Below, piece after piece: positions 1 through 7,672 of a stretch of 35,055 bases of DNA. Within the stretch, counting starts at the first letter, position 1, and each line of letters begins with the position of its first letter. Both the position numbers and the translations under genes were made by a program. Origin of the DNA: an uncultured Lachnospiraceae bacterium (GTDB taxonomy: Bacteria; Bacillota; Clostridia; Lachnospirales; Lachnospiraceae); contig CATLGW010000026.1 of assembly GCA_949948715.1 (NCBI GenBank), forward strand, positions 1 to 35,055, in the 5' to 3' direction. The notes beneath the pieces are model-generated. The model ran no database searches. It saw nothing but the letters and a program-made list of their open reading frames with translations, and was not told where the DNA came from.

Positions 1-1
1 G

Positions 2-106
2 ATCAACGCAGAGCCAGTGGTATTCCACTGGAAATATAACCTTGATGATATCAATGTATCAGAGGAAGTCATTGTAGATACACTACCAATTAAAAAGTCC
101 AGTTAA
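2..106 (+). CDS. 3' end of an unidentified protein (partial)
   Basis: An open frame enters from the left edge and ends at a TAA at 104-106, giving 34 residues that end in LPIKKSS. The mixed composition (VVFHWKYNLDD near the start) looks like ordinary protein, and a strong promoter for the next gene follows it, as expected at a gene end. No family can be named from this fragment. It could be chance, because only about 100 bases are visible. Confidence 0.35.
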   Translation: MNAEPVVFHWKYNLDDINVSEEVIVDTLPIKKSS

Positions 107-179
107 TTGGCGAACGTTATAGTAGCTTTGCTGTATCCGGCAGCTTTCGCTATATCGACCATGGAAGTTGCGGCAATTG

Positions 180-208
180 TTGACTTGTCCGGGGGAAAGC
201 TCTATAAT
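180..208 (+). promoter_or_regulatory. sigma-A promoter for the NifX-like gene
   Basis: TTGACT at 180-185 and TATAAT at 203-208 are separated by 17 bases. That is a near-consensus vegetative promoter about 60 bases upstream of the ATG at 269. Confidence 0.75.
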
Positions 209-268
209 AATGCCGTAACTGAGGAATGCGGCGGCCTCTGAGAGGGCTTTTGGAAAGGAGCGTATGGG

Positions 269-676
269 ATGAGAATTGCGGCGACCTATGAGAACGGAGA
301 GATTTTTCAGCATTTCGGGCACACGGAGGAGTTCAAGATATACGACATAGAGGAAGGGCGGATAGTGGGGGAACGTGTCCTCGGCACGGCGGGACAGGGC
401 CACGGGGCGCTGGCAGGACTGCTTCTGAGGGAAGGGGTGGAGGTCTTAATCTGCGGCGGCATCGGGGGCGGCGCCCAGGGGGCCTTGGCGGAGGCCGGCA
501 TAGAGCTGCTGGGGGGCGTGAGCGGCGGCGCGGACGACGCGGTGAGGGCTTACCTGGCGGGAAATCTGAGCTATGACCCCCAGGTGCGCTGTCATCACCA
601 CGACCACGGGGAGGGCCATGGCTGCGGGAACCACGACCACGGGGAAGGCCATGGCTGCGGGACCTGCTGTCATTGA
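269..676 (+). CDS. NifX/NifB-family (dinitrogenase Fe-Mo cofactor-binding-like) protein with His/Cys-rich tail
   Basis: 135 aa. The N-terminal 100 residues fit the small dinitrogenase iron-molybdenum cofactor-binding domain (NifX/NafY/C-terminal NifB type): start MRIAATYENGEIFQHFGH, then a Gly-rich stretch LICGGIGGGAQGAL. In organisms without nitrogenase these proteins are thought to bind or carry metal or Fe-S clusters; no nif gene is seen here. The last about 30 residues hold two copies of an HDHGEGHGCG motif and end GTCCH, a likely metal-binding tail. The two copies come from a 33-bp direct duplication (598-630 and 631-663). The start at 269 is set by AAAGGAG at 254-260. It has its own sigma-A promoter and appears monocistronic. 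The family call is good; the exact metal and partner are unknown. Confidence 0.85.
   Translation: MRIAATYENGEIFQHFGHTEEFKIYDIEEGRIVGERVLGTAGQGHGALAGLLLREGVEVLICGGIGGGAQGALAEAGIELLGGVSGGADDAVRAYLAGNLSYDPQVRCHHHDHGEGHGCGNHDHGEGHGCGTCCH
598..663 (+). repeat. 33-bp tandem duplication encoding a metal-binding motif
   Basis: Two nearly identical 33-bp copies (598-630, 631-663), each starting CCACGACCACGGGGA, encode HDHGEGHGCG plus one residue. The unit is in frame, so copy-number change would lengthen or shorten the His-rich tail without a frameshift. Confidence 0.85.
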
Positions 677-797
677 GCGGGTCAAAGCGGCGTGAGTCGT
701 GATCGCGGAGGGGCTGCGGCTGGGGAGGCCGCTGTCACCGAGAGGGCGAGCCGTGCCGGCGGAGAGGGAAAGCTTAGGGAAGCGACTGGGAGATGCT

Positions 798-1469
798 ATG
801 TATCGGATTTTTATTGTGGAAGATGATGAGATGATTGCGGGAGGCTTAAAGAGGCATCTGAAGAGCTGGGGTTACGAGGTGGTCTGCGCAGGTGATTTTG
901 CCAACATTATGCCGGAGTATGTGAAGGCTGCGCCCCAGCTTGTGCTGATGGATATCAAGCTGCCATTTTACAACGGCTACCATTGGTGTGCGGAAATTCG
1001 CAAGATTTCCAAGGCGCCGATCATTTTTCTGTCCTCCGCCTCGGACAATATGAACATAGTAATGGCCATGAATATGGGCGGGGATGACTTTATTCCCAAG
1101 CCCTTCGACATGGATGTGCTTACGGTGAAGATACAGGCCATGCTGCGCAGGAGCTATGACTTTGTGAGTCAGAGCGTGATCCTGGAGCACAGAGGGGCCA
1201 TGCTGAATCTCACCGAGGCCACGCTGGTCTACGGCGGCGGGAAGATGGAGCTTACCAAGAACGAGCTTCGCATCCTGCAGACGCTGATGGAGAATAAGGA
1301 GAAGGTGGTCTCCAGGGAAACGCTTATGACTAAACTGTGGGAGAGCGACAGTTATGTGGACGAGAATACGCTGTCCGTCAATGTGAACCGTTTGAGAAAA
1401 AAGCTGGAGGGAGCGGGACTTGAGAATTTCATTCAGACTAAGAAGGGCATCGGATACAGGGTCGGGTAG
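798..1469 (+). CDS. bceR: OmpR/BceR-type response regulator
   Basis: 223 aa, the usual length for an OmpR-family regulator. The receiver domain (1-115) has the acidic pair in VEDDE (8-11), the phosphoacceptor D52 in LMDIKLP, and K101 in the FIPKPF motif. The C-terminal winged-helix domain holds KMELTKNELRILQTL and ends with the typical Asn/Arg-Lys-Lys and KGIGYRVG segment. A longer frame opens at 699, but MYRIFIVEDDE at 798 is the family start, with GGGAG at 788-792. The adjacent kinase gene and the BceAB-type transporter genes 2.5 kb downstream place it in a Bce-like system, which senses cell-wall-active peptides and induces its transporter. The symbol reflects family type, not proven orthology. 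Confidence 0.85.
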   Translation: MYRIFIVEDDEMIAGGLKRHLKSWGYEVVCAGDFANIMPEYVKAAPQLVLMDIKLPFYNGYHWCAEIRKISKAPIIFLSSASDNMNIVMAMNMGGDDFIPKPFDMDVLTVKIQAMLRRSYDFVSQSVILEHRGAMLNLTEATLVYGGGKMELTKNELRILQTLMENKEKVVSRETLMTKLWESDSYVDENTLSVNVNRLRKKLEGAGLENFIQTKKGIGYRVG

Positions 1470-2547
1470 CGCGGGAAAGATATCGTTCCTCACGTATTTC
1501 CTGGAAAATATAAAGTGGCTTGCCGTGATCCTGTTGATCGGACTGTTGATGGCAGTGACCATGCTGCTGAACGGGATCCCCCTCTGGGAGATCGGGTACG
1601 GGTTTCTCTTGTGGGGCTTCGTCACAGGGGCGATTCTGGCGGTGGGCTACGGCAGACATCGGGATCGCATTGGGCAGTTGGAGCTGATGCGGGAAAATAT
1701 CGGGACGGCGGCAGAAAATATGCGGCCCTCCGAGAATGTGCTTGAGGGACTCTATCAGGAATGTATCCGGGCAATCTCCCGGGAAAAGAACGGGCTGCAA
1801 AGTGAAATGATGAGCAGCAGGCGGGAGTTGTCGGAGTACTATTCCATGTGGGTGCATCAGATTAAGACACCCATCGCGGCGTTAAAGATTCTCGTGGACG
1901 AGGAGATGAAAGACTGTCTGGACGGAGAGGACGGGGACAGTACCCGTATCGTGCGGGAGGGACAGAAAGCCCAGGAGCTCTTTCGCATCGAGCAGTATGT
2001 GGACATGGCGCTGCAGTACACGCGCCTGGACGCGGAGGCCAATGACTTTGTGATTCAGGAGGTGGCGTTGGACGAGGTGATCAAGACCTCCATTCGCAAG
2101 TATGCCAAGCAGTTTATCCACAAAAAGCTGCGTCTGACCTATGAGCCGGAAGAAACCGGAGCCGTGAACGTCACGGCCGTGACGGATAAAAAGTGGCTGG
2201 GATTCGTGGTGGACCAGCTTTTGTCAAACGCGGTGAAATACACCAGACAGGGCGGCGTCACCGTCTCGGTGCTGCCGGAAGGCAGAATCGTCATAGAAGA
2301 TACGGGGATCGGCATTCGCGGGGAGGATCTGCCCAGGGTCTGCGAGAAGGGATACACCGGCTACAACGGACACGGGGAGAAGTATTCCACTGGCATCGGG
2401 CTCTACCTGTGCCGGAAGATTCTGGAGAGACTGGGGCATGAGATGAAGATTGCCTCAAAGTTGGGGACGGGGACGAGGGTGGAGATTATCCCAGGACAGA
2501 TGGGGGACTTGGTCCGCAGTCCAAAGTGTATGACATCGAATTTCTAA
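1420..2547 (+). CDS. bceS: BceS-type intramembrane-sensing histidine kinase
   Basis: 375 aa. It has two close transmembrane segments (about 32-51 and 58-78) with almost no extracellular loop, the hallmark of Bce-type kinases that sense through their transporter. A short linker leads to the phosphoacceptor H146 in MWVHQIKTPIAA, then the N box (DQLLSNAVKYT), G1 box (IEDTGIGI) and G2 box (STGIGLYLC). The start is taken as TTG at 1420, overlapping the regulator gene by 50 bases. GGAGGGAG at 1406-1413 is well spaced, and no ATG or GTG lies between it and the first membrane segment. The partner transporter is not immediately downstream: a minus-strand DUF4062 gene lies between. Confidence 0.85.
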   Translation: MRISFRLRRASDTGSGSAGKISFLTYFLENIKWLAVILLIGLLMAVTMLLNGIPLWEIGYGFLLWGFVTGAILAVGYGRHRDRIGQLELMRENIGTAAENMRPSENVLEGLYQECIRAISREKNGLQSEMMSSRRELSEYYSMWVHQIKTPIAALKILVDEEMKDCLDGEDGDSTRIVREGQKAQELFRIEQYVDMALQYTRLDAEANDFVIQEVALDEVIKTSIRKYAKQFIHKKLRLTYEPEETGAVNVTAVTDKKWLGFVVDQLLSNAVKYTRQGGVTVSVLPEGRIVIEDTGIGIRGEDLPRVCEKGYTGYNGHGEKYSTGIGLYLCRKILERLGHEMKIASKLGTGTRVEIIPGQMGDLVRSPKCMTSNF

Positions 2548-2581
2548 GGGTTCGTATAAGGGGAATAAGTAATTGATGGGT

Positions 2582-2636
2582 GGAAGCGTCAGCGCTGAAG
2601 CGGACGATAGAGTTTGCTCTTGACGGTGGCGCTTCC
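2582..2636. repeat. Short inverted repeat after the kinase gene
   Basis: GGAAGCG (2582-2588) is mirrored by CGCTTCC (2630-2636) around a 41-base loop in the gap between the two convergent genes. No T-run follows. It may be a weak terminator structure or chance. The rest of 2548-2676 shows nothing else recognisable. Confidence 0.25.
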
Positions 2637-2676
2637 TGTTCACAGGGTTATCCGAAAGTTTACGGAAGATGGAATG

Positions 2677-3726
2677 CTACGAGATATAATGGGAAACTGC
2701 TGTTTCGTATGTGTTTTGATGGAATCCTTCATAATCTTTGATTTTTTGACATAATGACCAGCATTCATCAAAATATGATAACATAATGTTTACGATTTCT
2801 TTGTCAAATACTGAACAATAATTGCCGTTATAATCGAAACTTGCGAATAGGACTTCAATCTCATCAATTATAAGAAAGTGTAGTTTTGGAAATTTTTTAA
2901 TTTGTTCATTTGAATCAAAGAAACCACACCAATATGAATCATATTTAATTAATGTTCGCATTTTTTCAATTCGTTCTTTTCTTTTAAAGAATGTAAAAAT
3001 GTCTTTATAAAATATATTTTGTTGTAATTTTGATTCAATTGTAGCAAGCATATCTTTTTGGAAGTTTATATATGCTACATGATTGGGGCGGCAGGAATCG
3101 CTTTTACGGTTGTCTTTCCATGACAAGTGGTAGATTGACTTTTTTGCCTCACCAATCCGTTTAATAATGTAATTATCCATTGCTTCACTGTTAATAAATG
3201 TCTTTTTATTATTTCGTATCCATCCTTCAAGTGAATTATCAGATTCATTTATTAGATCATTTAGATGTGAACTGATAGCTCTGGATAAGTCACCAATATT
3301 ATTAACATATTTTACAACATTTCTTTCAACATTTTTTTTAAATGATTGATATTCGGCAATGTGATCCTGTTCAAATATATCGATTTTTCCGTCTGAACAT
3401 TTATCTTTGAAAATTAAGAATTTTTTATCCAGTACAATTGCGAAAACGGGCATATTTTTAGAAATGGCATAATTATATTCAAGTTCTGTGAAACTTAAGC
3501 CGGTTTTTTCATCAATGGCACCATAGCGTCCACCTAGAATAAGCATATATACATCGGATTCATCTATCCATTTATGAATGGTTTTCATTATGGATTTGCC
3601 ACCTTTAAATAATTCCATTCCAGCAGGAATATGTCCTGAATTAAGAATTTCTTCAACGGCAGCCTGACGTTCCTCAATTAGGTCGGTAAATGTAGATGAA
3701 ATGAAAACTTGTAATTTTTTATTCAT
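2677..3726 (-). CDS. DUF4062-domain protein (possible TIR/deoxyribosyltransferase-like effector)
   Basis: 349 aa. Residues 1-100 match DUF4062: start KLQVFISSTFTDLIEER, then a Rossmann-like layout with DESDVYMLILGGRYG and SFTELEYNYA (E81, E83), followed by a strand MPVFAIVL. The ExEY..A segment recalls the Glu-bearing helix of TIR and nucleoside deoxyribosyltransferase folds. Residues about 170-345 form a second domain (IIKRIGEAKKSIYHLSW, later EIEVLFASFDYNG and a C-terminal helical part) that may be a PLD-like or ligand-sensing module; this is inference. DUF4062 is found at the front of many STAND-type conflict proteins, but no NTPase is present here. The gene is strikingly AT-rich and AT-biased in codon use compared with both neighbours, and it lies antisense inside a Bce module, so acquisition is likely. 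GGAGGGG at 3734-3740 sets the start. Confidence 0.8.
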   Translation of the reverse strand: MNKKLQVFISSTFTDLIEERQAAVEEILNSGHIPAGMELFKGGKSIMKTIHKWIDESDVYMLILGGRYGAIDEKTGLSFTELEYNYAISKNMPVFAIVLDKKFLIFKDKCSDGKIDIFEQDHIAEYQSFKKNVERNVVKYVNNIGDLSRAISSHLNDLINESDNSLEGWIRNNKKTFINSEAMDNYIIKRIGEAKKSIYHLSWKDNRKSDSCRPNHVAYINFQKDMLATIESKLQQNIFYKDIFTFFKRKERIEKMRTLIKYDSYWCGFFDSNEQIKKFPKLHFLIIDEIEVLFASFDYNGNYCSVFDKEIVNIMLSYFDECWSLCQKIKDYEGFHQNTYETAVSHYIS

Positions 3727-3749
3727 ATGTATTCCCCTCCTGCAATCTT

Positions 3750-3758
3750 ATTGTAGCA
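3750..3758 (-). promoter_or_regulatory. Candidate extended -10 promoter for the DUF4062 gene
   Basis: On the minus strand, TGC followed by TACAAT forms an extended -10 about 25 bases upstream of the ATG. No good -35 is seen at 17 bases. The short leader carries the GGAGGGG ribosome site. Confidence 0.4.
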
Positions 3759-3820
3759 CGTGAAGACAAAGAAATAAATATGTGAAATGAAATCATCTGC
3801 TATGAATACGGGCTTTCTAT

Positions 3821-3894
3821 CTTACAGAATCGTAAGAAATCCAAGGGAAATGTAAGCCGGAAAAATGGCAGCCATTTCCCCTTTTTGTTATACT
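3821..3894 (+). promoter_or_regulatory. Candidate promoter and operator region of the ABC transporter operon
   Basis: A -10 TATACT lies at 3889-3894 with no good -35. Upstream are CTTAC/GTAAG (3821-3825 and 3832-3836), a second GTAAG at 3852-3856 exactly 20 bp from the first, and a perfect palindrome AAATGGC-A-GCCATTT (3863-3877) over the -35 position. Direct half-sites two helical turns apart next to a weak -35 fit an activator of the OmpR family such as the regulator encoded at 798-1469. The link is inference. Confidence 0.5.
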
Positions 3895-3926
3895 TTGGTT
3901 ACAACAAGGAAAGAGAGGACACAAAA

Positions 3927-4688
3927 ATGGCAATTTTAGAGGTGAAACATATAAGCAAGGTGTATTCCCCCCGCTTCGGCAGCGCGAAGGTGCAGGCGCT
4001 GTCAAATATGAATTTTTCGGTGGAGGAGGGGGAGTATGTGGCGATCATGGGAGAGTCAGGCTCCGGTAAGACTACGCTCTTAAACATACTGGCCGCTCTC
4101 GACAAGCCCACGGGAGGAGAGGTACTGTTAAACGGCAAGGATTTGACGGCCATACGGGAGAAAGAGCTGTCCGCCTTCCGGCGCGACAATCTGGGATTTG
4201 TGTTTCAGGATTTCAATCTCCTGGATAACTTTTCTCTGAAGGATAATATCCTGCTCCCCCTGGTGCTGCAAAAGAAGCCCGTCAGAGACATGGAGCAGGC
4301 GCTTTTGCCCATTGCCGGGAAGCTGGGCATCACGGAGCTTTTGTCAAAATATCCCTATGAGGTATCAGGAGGGCAGAAGCAGAGGACGGCGGTGGCCAGA
4401 GCGGTCATCACAAATCCCCGGCTGATTTTGGCCGACGAACCCACGGGAGCCCTGGATTCCAAGGCGGCAGCAGGACTTTTGCGAGTGTTCGGGGAGATCA
4501 ACAGAGAGGGCCAGACCATATTGATGGTCACCCACAGCGTCAACGCTGCGAGCCACGCGAACCGAGTCCTGTTTATCAAGGACGGGGAGGTCTTCCACCA
4601 GCTATACAGGGGGAAACTGTCAAACGAGGAGTTCTACGCCAGAATATCGGACACTCTTACTCTGGCCCAGAGCGGAAAAGCCCAGTGA
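3927..4688 (+). CDS. bceA: BceA-type ABC transporter ATPase
   Basis: 253 aa, full length for a MacB/BceA-type ATPase. Walker A GESGSGKTT is at 42-50, the Q-loop in FVFQDFNLLD at about 91-100, the signature VSGGQKQR at 146-153, and Walker B LILADEPTG at 166-174, followed by the D-loop ALDSK and the switch His in VTHS. It would power the permease encoded next, handling cell-wall-active peptides at the membrane. MAILEVKHISKVY at 3927 is the family start, with AAGAGAGG at 3911-3918; an in-frame upstream start at 3885 falls inside the promoter. It ends about 50 bases before the permease gene, so the two are cotranscribed. Confidence 0.9.
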   Translation: MAILEVKHISKVYSPRFGSAKVQALSNMNFSVEEGEYVAIMGESGSGKTTLLNILAALDKPTGGEVLLNGKDLTAIREKELSAFRRDNLGFVFQDFNLLDNFSLKDNILLPLVLQKKPVRDMEQALLPIAGKLGITELLSKYPYEVSGGQKQRTAVARAVITNPRLILADEPTGALDSKAAAGLLRVFGEINREGQTILMVTHSVNAASHANRVLFIKDGEVFHQLYRGKLSNEEFYARISDTLTLAQSGKAQ

Positions 4689-4739
4689 CGGGGGTGTTAT
4701 TTCCCACATGGTATAATTTACAAAGAATGGAGAATGGCT

Positions 4740-6746
4740 ATGAATCCTTTATATTGCAAACTGGCATTGACCAATTTGAAAAACAACAGGCAGTTTTATC
4801 TGCCCTATCTGCTGGCGGGAATGGTGTCCGCCATGATGTTTTACATGATGCGCGCTCTTCAGGGGAGCGAGGGCTTAGAGTCCATGCGGGGAGGCACTCC
4901 GCTTAAGATCGTGCTGACCATGGGGCTTGTGATCGTGGGGGCATGCGTGTGCATTTTCCTCTTTTACACCAACAGCTTCGTGATGAAAAGGCGCAGGAAG
5001 GAGCTGGGGGTCTACAATATTCTGGGGCTGGAAAAGAAGCATATCGCAAAGGTGATGGCCTGGGAGGCTGCGGTTCTCTACCTTCTTTCCCTGGGAGGCG
5101 GCTTAGCGGCGGGCATCGTGTTTCACAAGCTGGCGGGTATGTTCCTGTACCGGCTCACGGGGTTGTCGGAGAGAATCCCCTTTTATGTCTCGGGCTGGGG
5201 ATGCCTCCAGACCGCTCAGCTCTTTGCTTTGGTGTACGCTCTGATGCTTCTGTACAATTTCCTCCAGGTGAAGCTGGCCAATCCCATAGAGCTTCTTCGC
5301 GGAAACAATGTGGGGGAGCGGGAGCCCAAGGCAAAGTGGGTGTCCGCAACGGTGGGAGTGGTTTGCATTCTGACGGGGTACTATATGGCCGTCACCGTCT
5401 GCGGGACCCTGGACGCCCTGAACCTCTTTTTCGTGGCTGTGGTCCTGGTGATCCTGGGCACCTATGAGCTTTTTATGACGGTGAGCATTGCCTTTCTGAA
5501 GCTGCTGAAAAAGAACAAATCCTACTACTATAAAACCACACATTTTATTGCGGTATCCGGTATGCTTTACCGCATGAAGCGTAATGCCGTGGGGCTTGCC
5601 AACATCTGTGTGCTCTCCACCATGGTGCTTGTGATGGTGTCCACCACAGTTTGTCTGTACGCCGGGATGGAAGATTCCATGCAGCTTCAGTTTGAGCAGG
5701 AGATCGGCACAACGCTCTATTTTGACAGCCTGCCGGATGAGGAGACCAGAGGGTATCTGCTGGATCAGCTTACGGATGCGGCCCGCCGCCAGGGGAGGGA
5801 GCTTGAGGAGATTAAGGAGTACGCCCTGCTTTCGTTTACCATGCATATGTCGGGGAACGAGGTGGAGATTTATAACAATGAGGATCCCTCCTATGACTTT
5901 ACCGAGATGGGTATACTCTATGCCATGACCAGAGTGGACTACCAAAAGCGCACGGGGGAGGCGCTGGAGGAGATTGCTCCGGGAAGGGCTGTGGTGGCCT
6001 CCGCCGCCGATTTTTTGGGGGATTCACTGACTGTGTTCGGACGGGAATATGAGCTTGCAAAAAGGGCGGAATTTCCCGAACGGCTGGAGAAGGAATTTTT
6101 GGGGAGCATGAACGTGCTGTATCTGGTTGTGGAGGACGGCGCCGAGCTGGATCGCGTCCTGGAGGCGTCCGGGTTTTCCTCCGTCGGCGACAAGGCATAT
6201 CAGTACAGGATGAATCTGGAGATAGACGGCAGTCCCCAGGAGAGAAAGGCCTTCGCACAGACGGTGAGAGAAGTGCTGGGGGGATGCTGGGAGAAGCTGG
6301 GCTGTAGCGTGGGAATGACGGATTCCCGGGCGGAGCAGCGGGAGGTGACTATGGAGTTGAACGGAGGCTTTCTGTTCCTGGGTCTGTTTCTGGGGATGCT
6401 GTTTTTAATGATTACAGTGCTGATTATCTATTATAAGCAGATATCGGAGGGCTTTGAGGACAAGGAACGATTTGCCATCATGACCAAGGTGGGAATGAGC
6501 CGGGAAATGGTGAAAGCGGCAATCAACTCCCAGGTGCGGACGGTGTTTTTCATGCCCATCACCGTGGCCGTGATTCACACCCTGGCGGCGTTCCCCATAT
6601 TAAAGAGTATGCTGCTTTTGTTCGGTTTGGCCAACACCCCTTTGTTTGCGGCATGCCTGGGAGCTACGGCGGCGGTCTTCGCGGTGATTTATTTTGTGGT
6701 GTTTCGACTGACCTCCGGGAGCTATTACCGGATTGTGTACGGCTGA
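4740..6746 (+). CDS. bceB: BceB-type ABC transporter permease (FtsX domains)
   Basis: 668 aa, the typical length of BceB-like permeases. The start MNPLYCKLALTNLKNNR is characteristic of this group. Ten membrane segments are expected: one at the start, a block at about 55-300, a large extracellular domain at about 310-530 (the ligand-sensing part in this family), and three at the end containing an FtsX-type core (EGFEDKERFAIMTKVGMSREM). An ATG at 4734 also exists, but GGAG at 4729-4732 is spaced correctly (7 bases) only for 4740. It works with the ATPase upstream and probably signals through the histidine kinase at 1420-2547. Confidence 0.88.
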   Translation: MNPLYCKLALTNLKNNRQFYLPYLLAGMVSAMMFYMMRALQGSEGLESMRGGTPLKIVLTMGLVIVGACVCIFLFYTNSFVMKRRRKELGVYNILGLEKKHIAKVMAWEAAVLYLLSLGGGLAAGIVFHKLAGMFLYRLTGLSERIPFYVSGWGCLQTAQLFALVYALMLLYNFLQVKLANPIELLRGNNVGEREPKAKWVSATVGVVCILTGYYMAVTVCGTLDALNLFFVAVVLVILGTYELFMTVSIAFLKLLKKNKSYYYKTTHFIAVSGMLYRMKRNAVGLANICVLSTMVLVMVSTTVCLYAGMEDSMQLQFEQEIGTTLYFDSLPDEETRGYLLDQLTDAARRQGRELEEIKEYALLSFTMHMSGNEVEIYNNEDPSYDFTEMGILYAMTRVDYQKRTGEALEEIAPGRAVVASAADFLGDSLTVFGREYELAKRAEFPERLEKEFLGSMNVLYLVVEDGAELDRVLEASGFSSVGDKAYQYRMNLEIDGSPQERKAFAQTVREVLGGCWEKLGCSVGMTDSRAEQREVTMELNGGFLFLGLFLGMLFLMITVLIIYYKQISEGFEDKERFAIMTKVGMSREMVKAAINSQVRTVFFMPITVAVIHTLAAFPILKSMLLLFGLANTPLFAACLGATAAVFAVIYFVVFRLTSGSYYRIVYG

Positions 6747-6822
6747 GGGAAGGGGCAGATATACCTTATTTAGAAAAATTGTGCTTAGTGCGCGAAAGGA
6801 AAGAGGAAACGTGGAAGGGAAA

Positions 6823-6864
6823 CAATGGAAGGTGGTGCCTGATTAATGCACTGACCTTCCATTG
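6823..6864. repeat. Long hairpin downstream of the permease gene
   Basis: CAATGGAAGGT (6823-6833) pairs perfectly with ACCTTCCATTG (6854-6864). Inside, GTGC and GCAC extend the stem after a small bulge, leaving a loop of about 9 bases. No U-tract follows on either strand, so it is not a classic intrinsic terminator. It may still end or stabilise the bceAB transcript. Confidence 0.6.
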
Positions 6865-7047
6865 TACAATAACACTAAAAATTTTTATGGGAATTCATCC
6901 CACAGTATTTATCAAAAGCATATCTGGTAGAATAACCCCTCCTATCATCGCAATATCTTGTGAAAAACCCCTATATTTAGTACTTGAAATATCGCCGCGA
7001 AAGACTGTTCCCTTTTGTCTGCCGTGGGAAAAGTTCTCGAATGTCCC

Positions 7048-7076
7048 TTGCCAAAGGGGCCGTTTTAGTATAAAAT
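7048..7076 (+). promoter_or_regulatory. sigma-A promoter of the dcw cluster
   Basis: TTGCCA (7048-7053), a 17-base spacer and TAAAAT (7071-7076), each one mismatch from consensus. A start near 7083 would give an mraZ leader of about 85 bases. Confidence 0.65.
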
Positions 7077-7083
7077 CAAATAG

Positions 7084-7122
7084 AAGTGGGATGAAGACAC
7101 CACAAAAACCCATAAAGTGGGG
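7084..7122 (+). promoter_or_regulatory. Candidate MraZ-binding repeats
   Basis: AAGTGGG (7084-7090) and AAAGTGGGG (7114-7122), with a related GTGGGAA at 7024-7030, lie around the transcription start of mraZ. MraZ proteins repress their own operon by binding GTGG-containing direct repeats in this position. The spacing here (about 31 bases) is wider than usual, so the assignment is tentative. Confidence 0.35.
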
Positions 7123-7168
7123 AACGGTGTCGGCGTGGCAGCGCCTGCTTTGAATGGTGGTGATTGTG

Positions 7169-7600
7169 ATGTTTATGGGTGAATACAATCATACAATCGA
7201 CGCGAAAGGCAGGTTGAGCATTCCCTCCAAATTCCGCAGTATTCTGGGAACGGAATTTGTGATTTCCAAGGGGATTGACAACTGCTTATATGCGTATGCC
7301 AACGAGGATTGGGAGAGATTTGAGAAAAACCTGACATCACTGCCGTTAATTGACAAAGGAGCAAGACAGTTTGCGCGTTTCTTTCTGGCGGGAGCAGCCC
7401 AGCTTGAGCTGGATTCCCAGGGCAGAATTCTTCTGCCCGCCCCCTTGAGAGAGTTTGCCGGATTGGAGAAGGACGTGGTCTTGGTGGGGGTAGGCACCCG
7501 CATTGAGATCTGGAGCAAGGAGAAGTGGGATGCGGCCGGCGCGGAGATGGATATAGAGGATATCACCGCGGCGATGAAGGATCTGAACCTGACCATCTGA
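7169..7600 (+). CDS. mraZ: Transcriptional regulator MraZ
   Basis: 143 aa, exactly the family length. MraZ is a DNA-binding, ring-forming autoregulator of the division and cell-wall cluster. The two SpoVT/AbrB-like halves are visible: MGEYNHTIDAKGRLSIPSKFR near the start and AAQLELDSQGRILLPAPLREFAGL at about 76-99. The frame opens at 7154, but MFMGEYNH is the conserved start, with GGTGGTGA at 7157-7163. It is first in the cluster, with rsmH 72 bases downstream. Confidence 0.95.
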   Translation: MFMGEYNHTIDAKGRLSIPSKFRSILGTEFVISKGIDNCLYAYANEDWERFEKNLTSLPLIDKGARQFARFFLAGAAQLELDSQGRILLPAPLREFAGLEKDVVLVGVGTRIEIWSKEKWDAAGAEMDIEDITAAMKDLNLTI

Positions 7601-7672
7601 CAGGTGGCCGGGAAGCCGCAGACACGGGCGGATGAAGGGGCTTTGGCGGCAGGGGCCGCCGGGGAGAATGCT

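Larger units (their letters stand above)
6747..7168 (+). other. Intergenic leader region before the dcw cluster
   Basis: About 420 bases without a supported gene, lower in GC than either side. It holds a long hairpin (6823-6864), a TTGTACAA palindrome just after it (6862-6869), a TAAAAATTTTTA palindrome, a sigma-A promoter (7048-7076) and candidate MraZ boxes. Open frames crossing it have no recognisable protein character and no suitable start. Confidence 0.6.

Noticed and set aside
2..26. ATCAACGCAGAG and CAGTGGTAT resemble parts of a common cDNA adapter oligo
   Set aside because: The two blocks are in swapped order, the join differs, and the frame reads as plausible protein to a stop at 106. 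Chance similarity is the simpler view.
1420..1469. A frameshift between regulator and kinase genes
   Set aside because: The overlap is explained by a TTG start with a strong Shine-Dalgarno; both products are full length.
846..1625. Long antisense frames opposite the regulator, permease, PBP, ftsZ and other genes
   Set aside because: They mirror the codon bias of the true genes, have no family motifs and no ribosome sites.
2677..3726. DUF4062 protein as a working part of the Bce module
   Set aside because: Opposite strand, very different base composition, own promoter and no known role of DUF4062 in such modules.
6823..6864. Hairpin as an intrinsic terminator of bceAB
   Set aside because: No U-tract on either side; kept only as a hairpin.
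6653..7153. Open frame running from inside the permease gene through the leader
   Set aside because: It overlaps the real permease frame, has no ribosome site and its residues are low in protein character.
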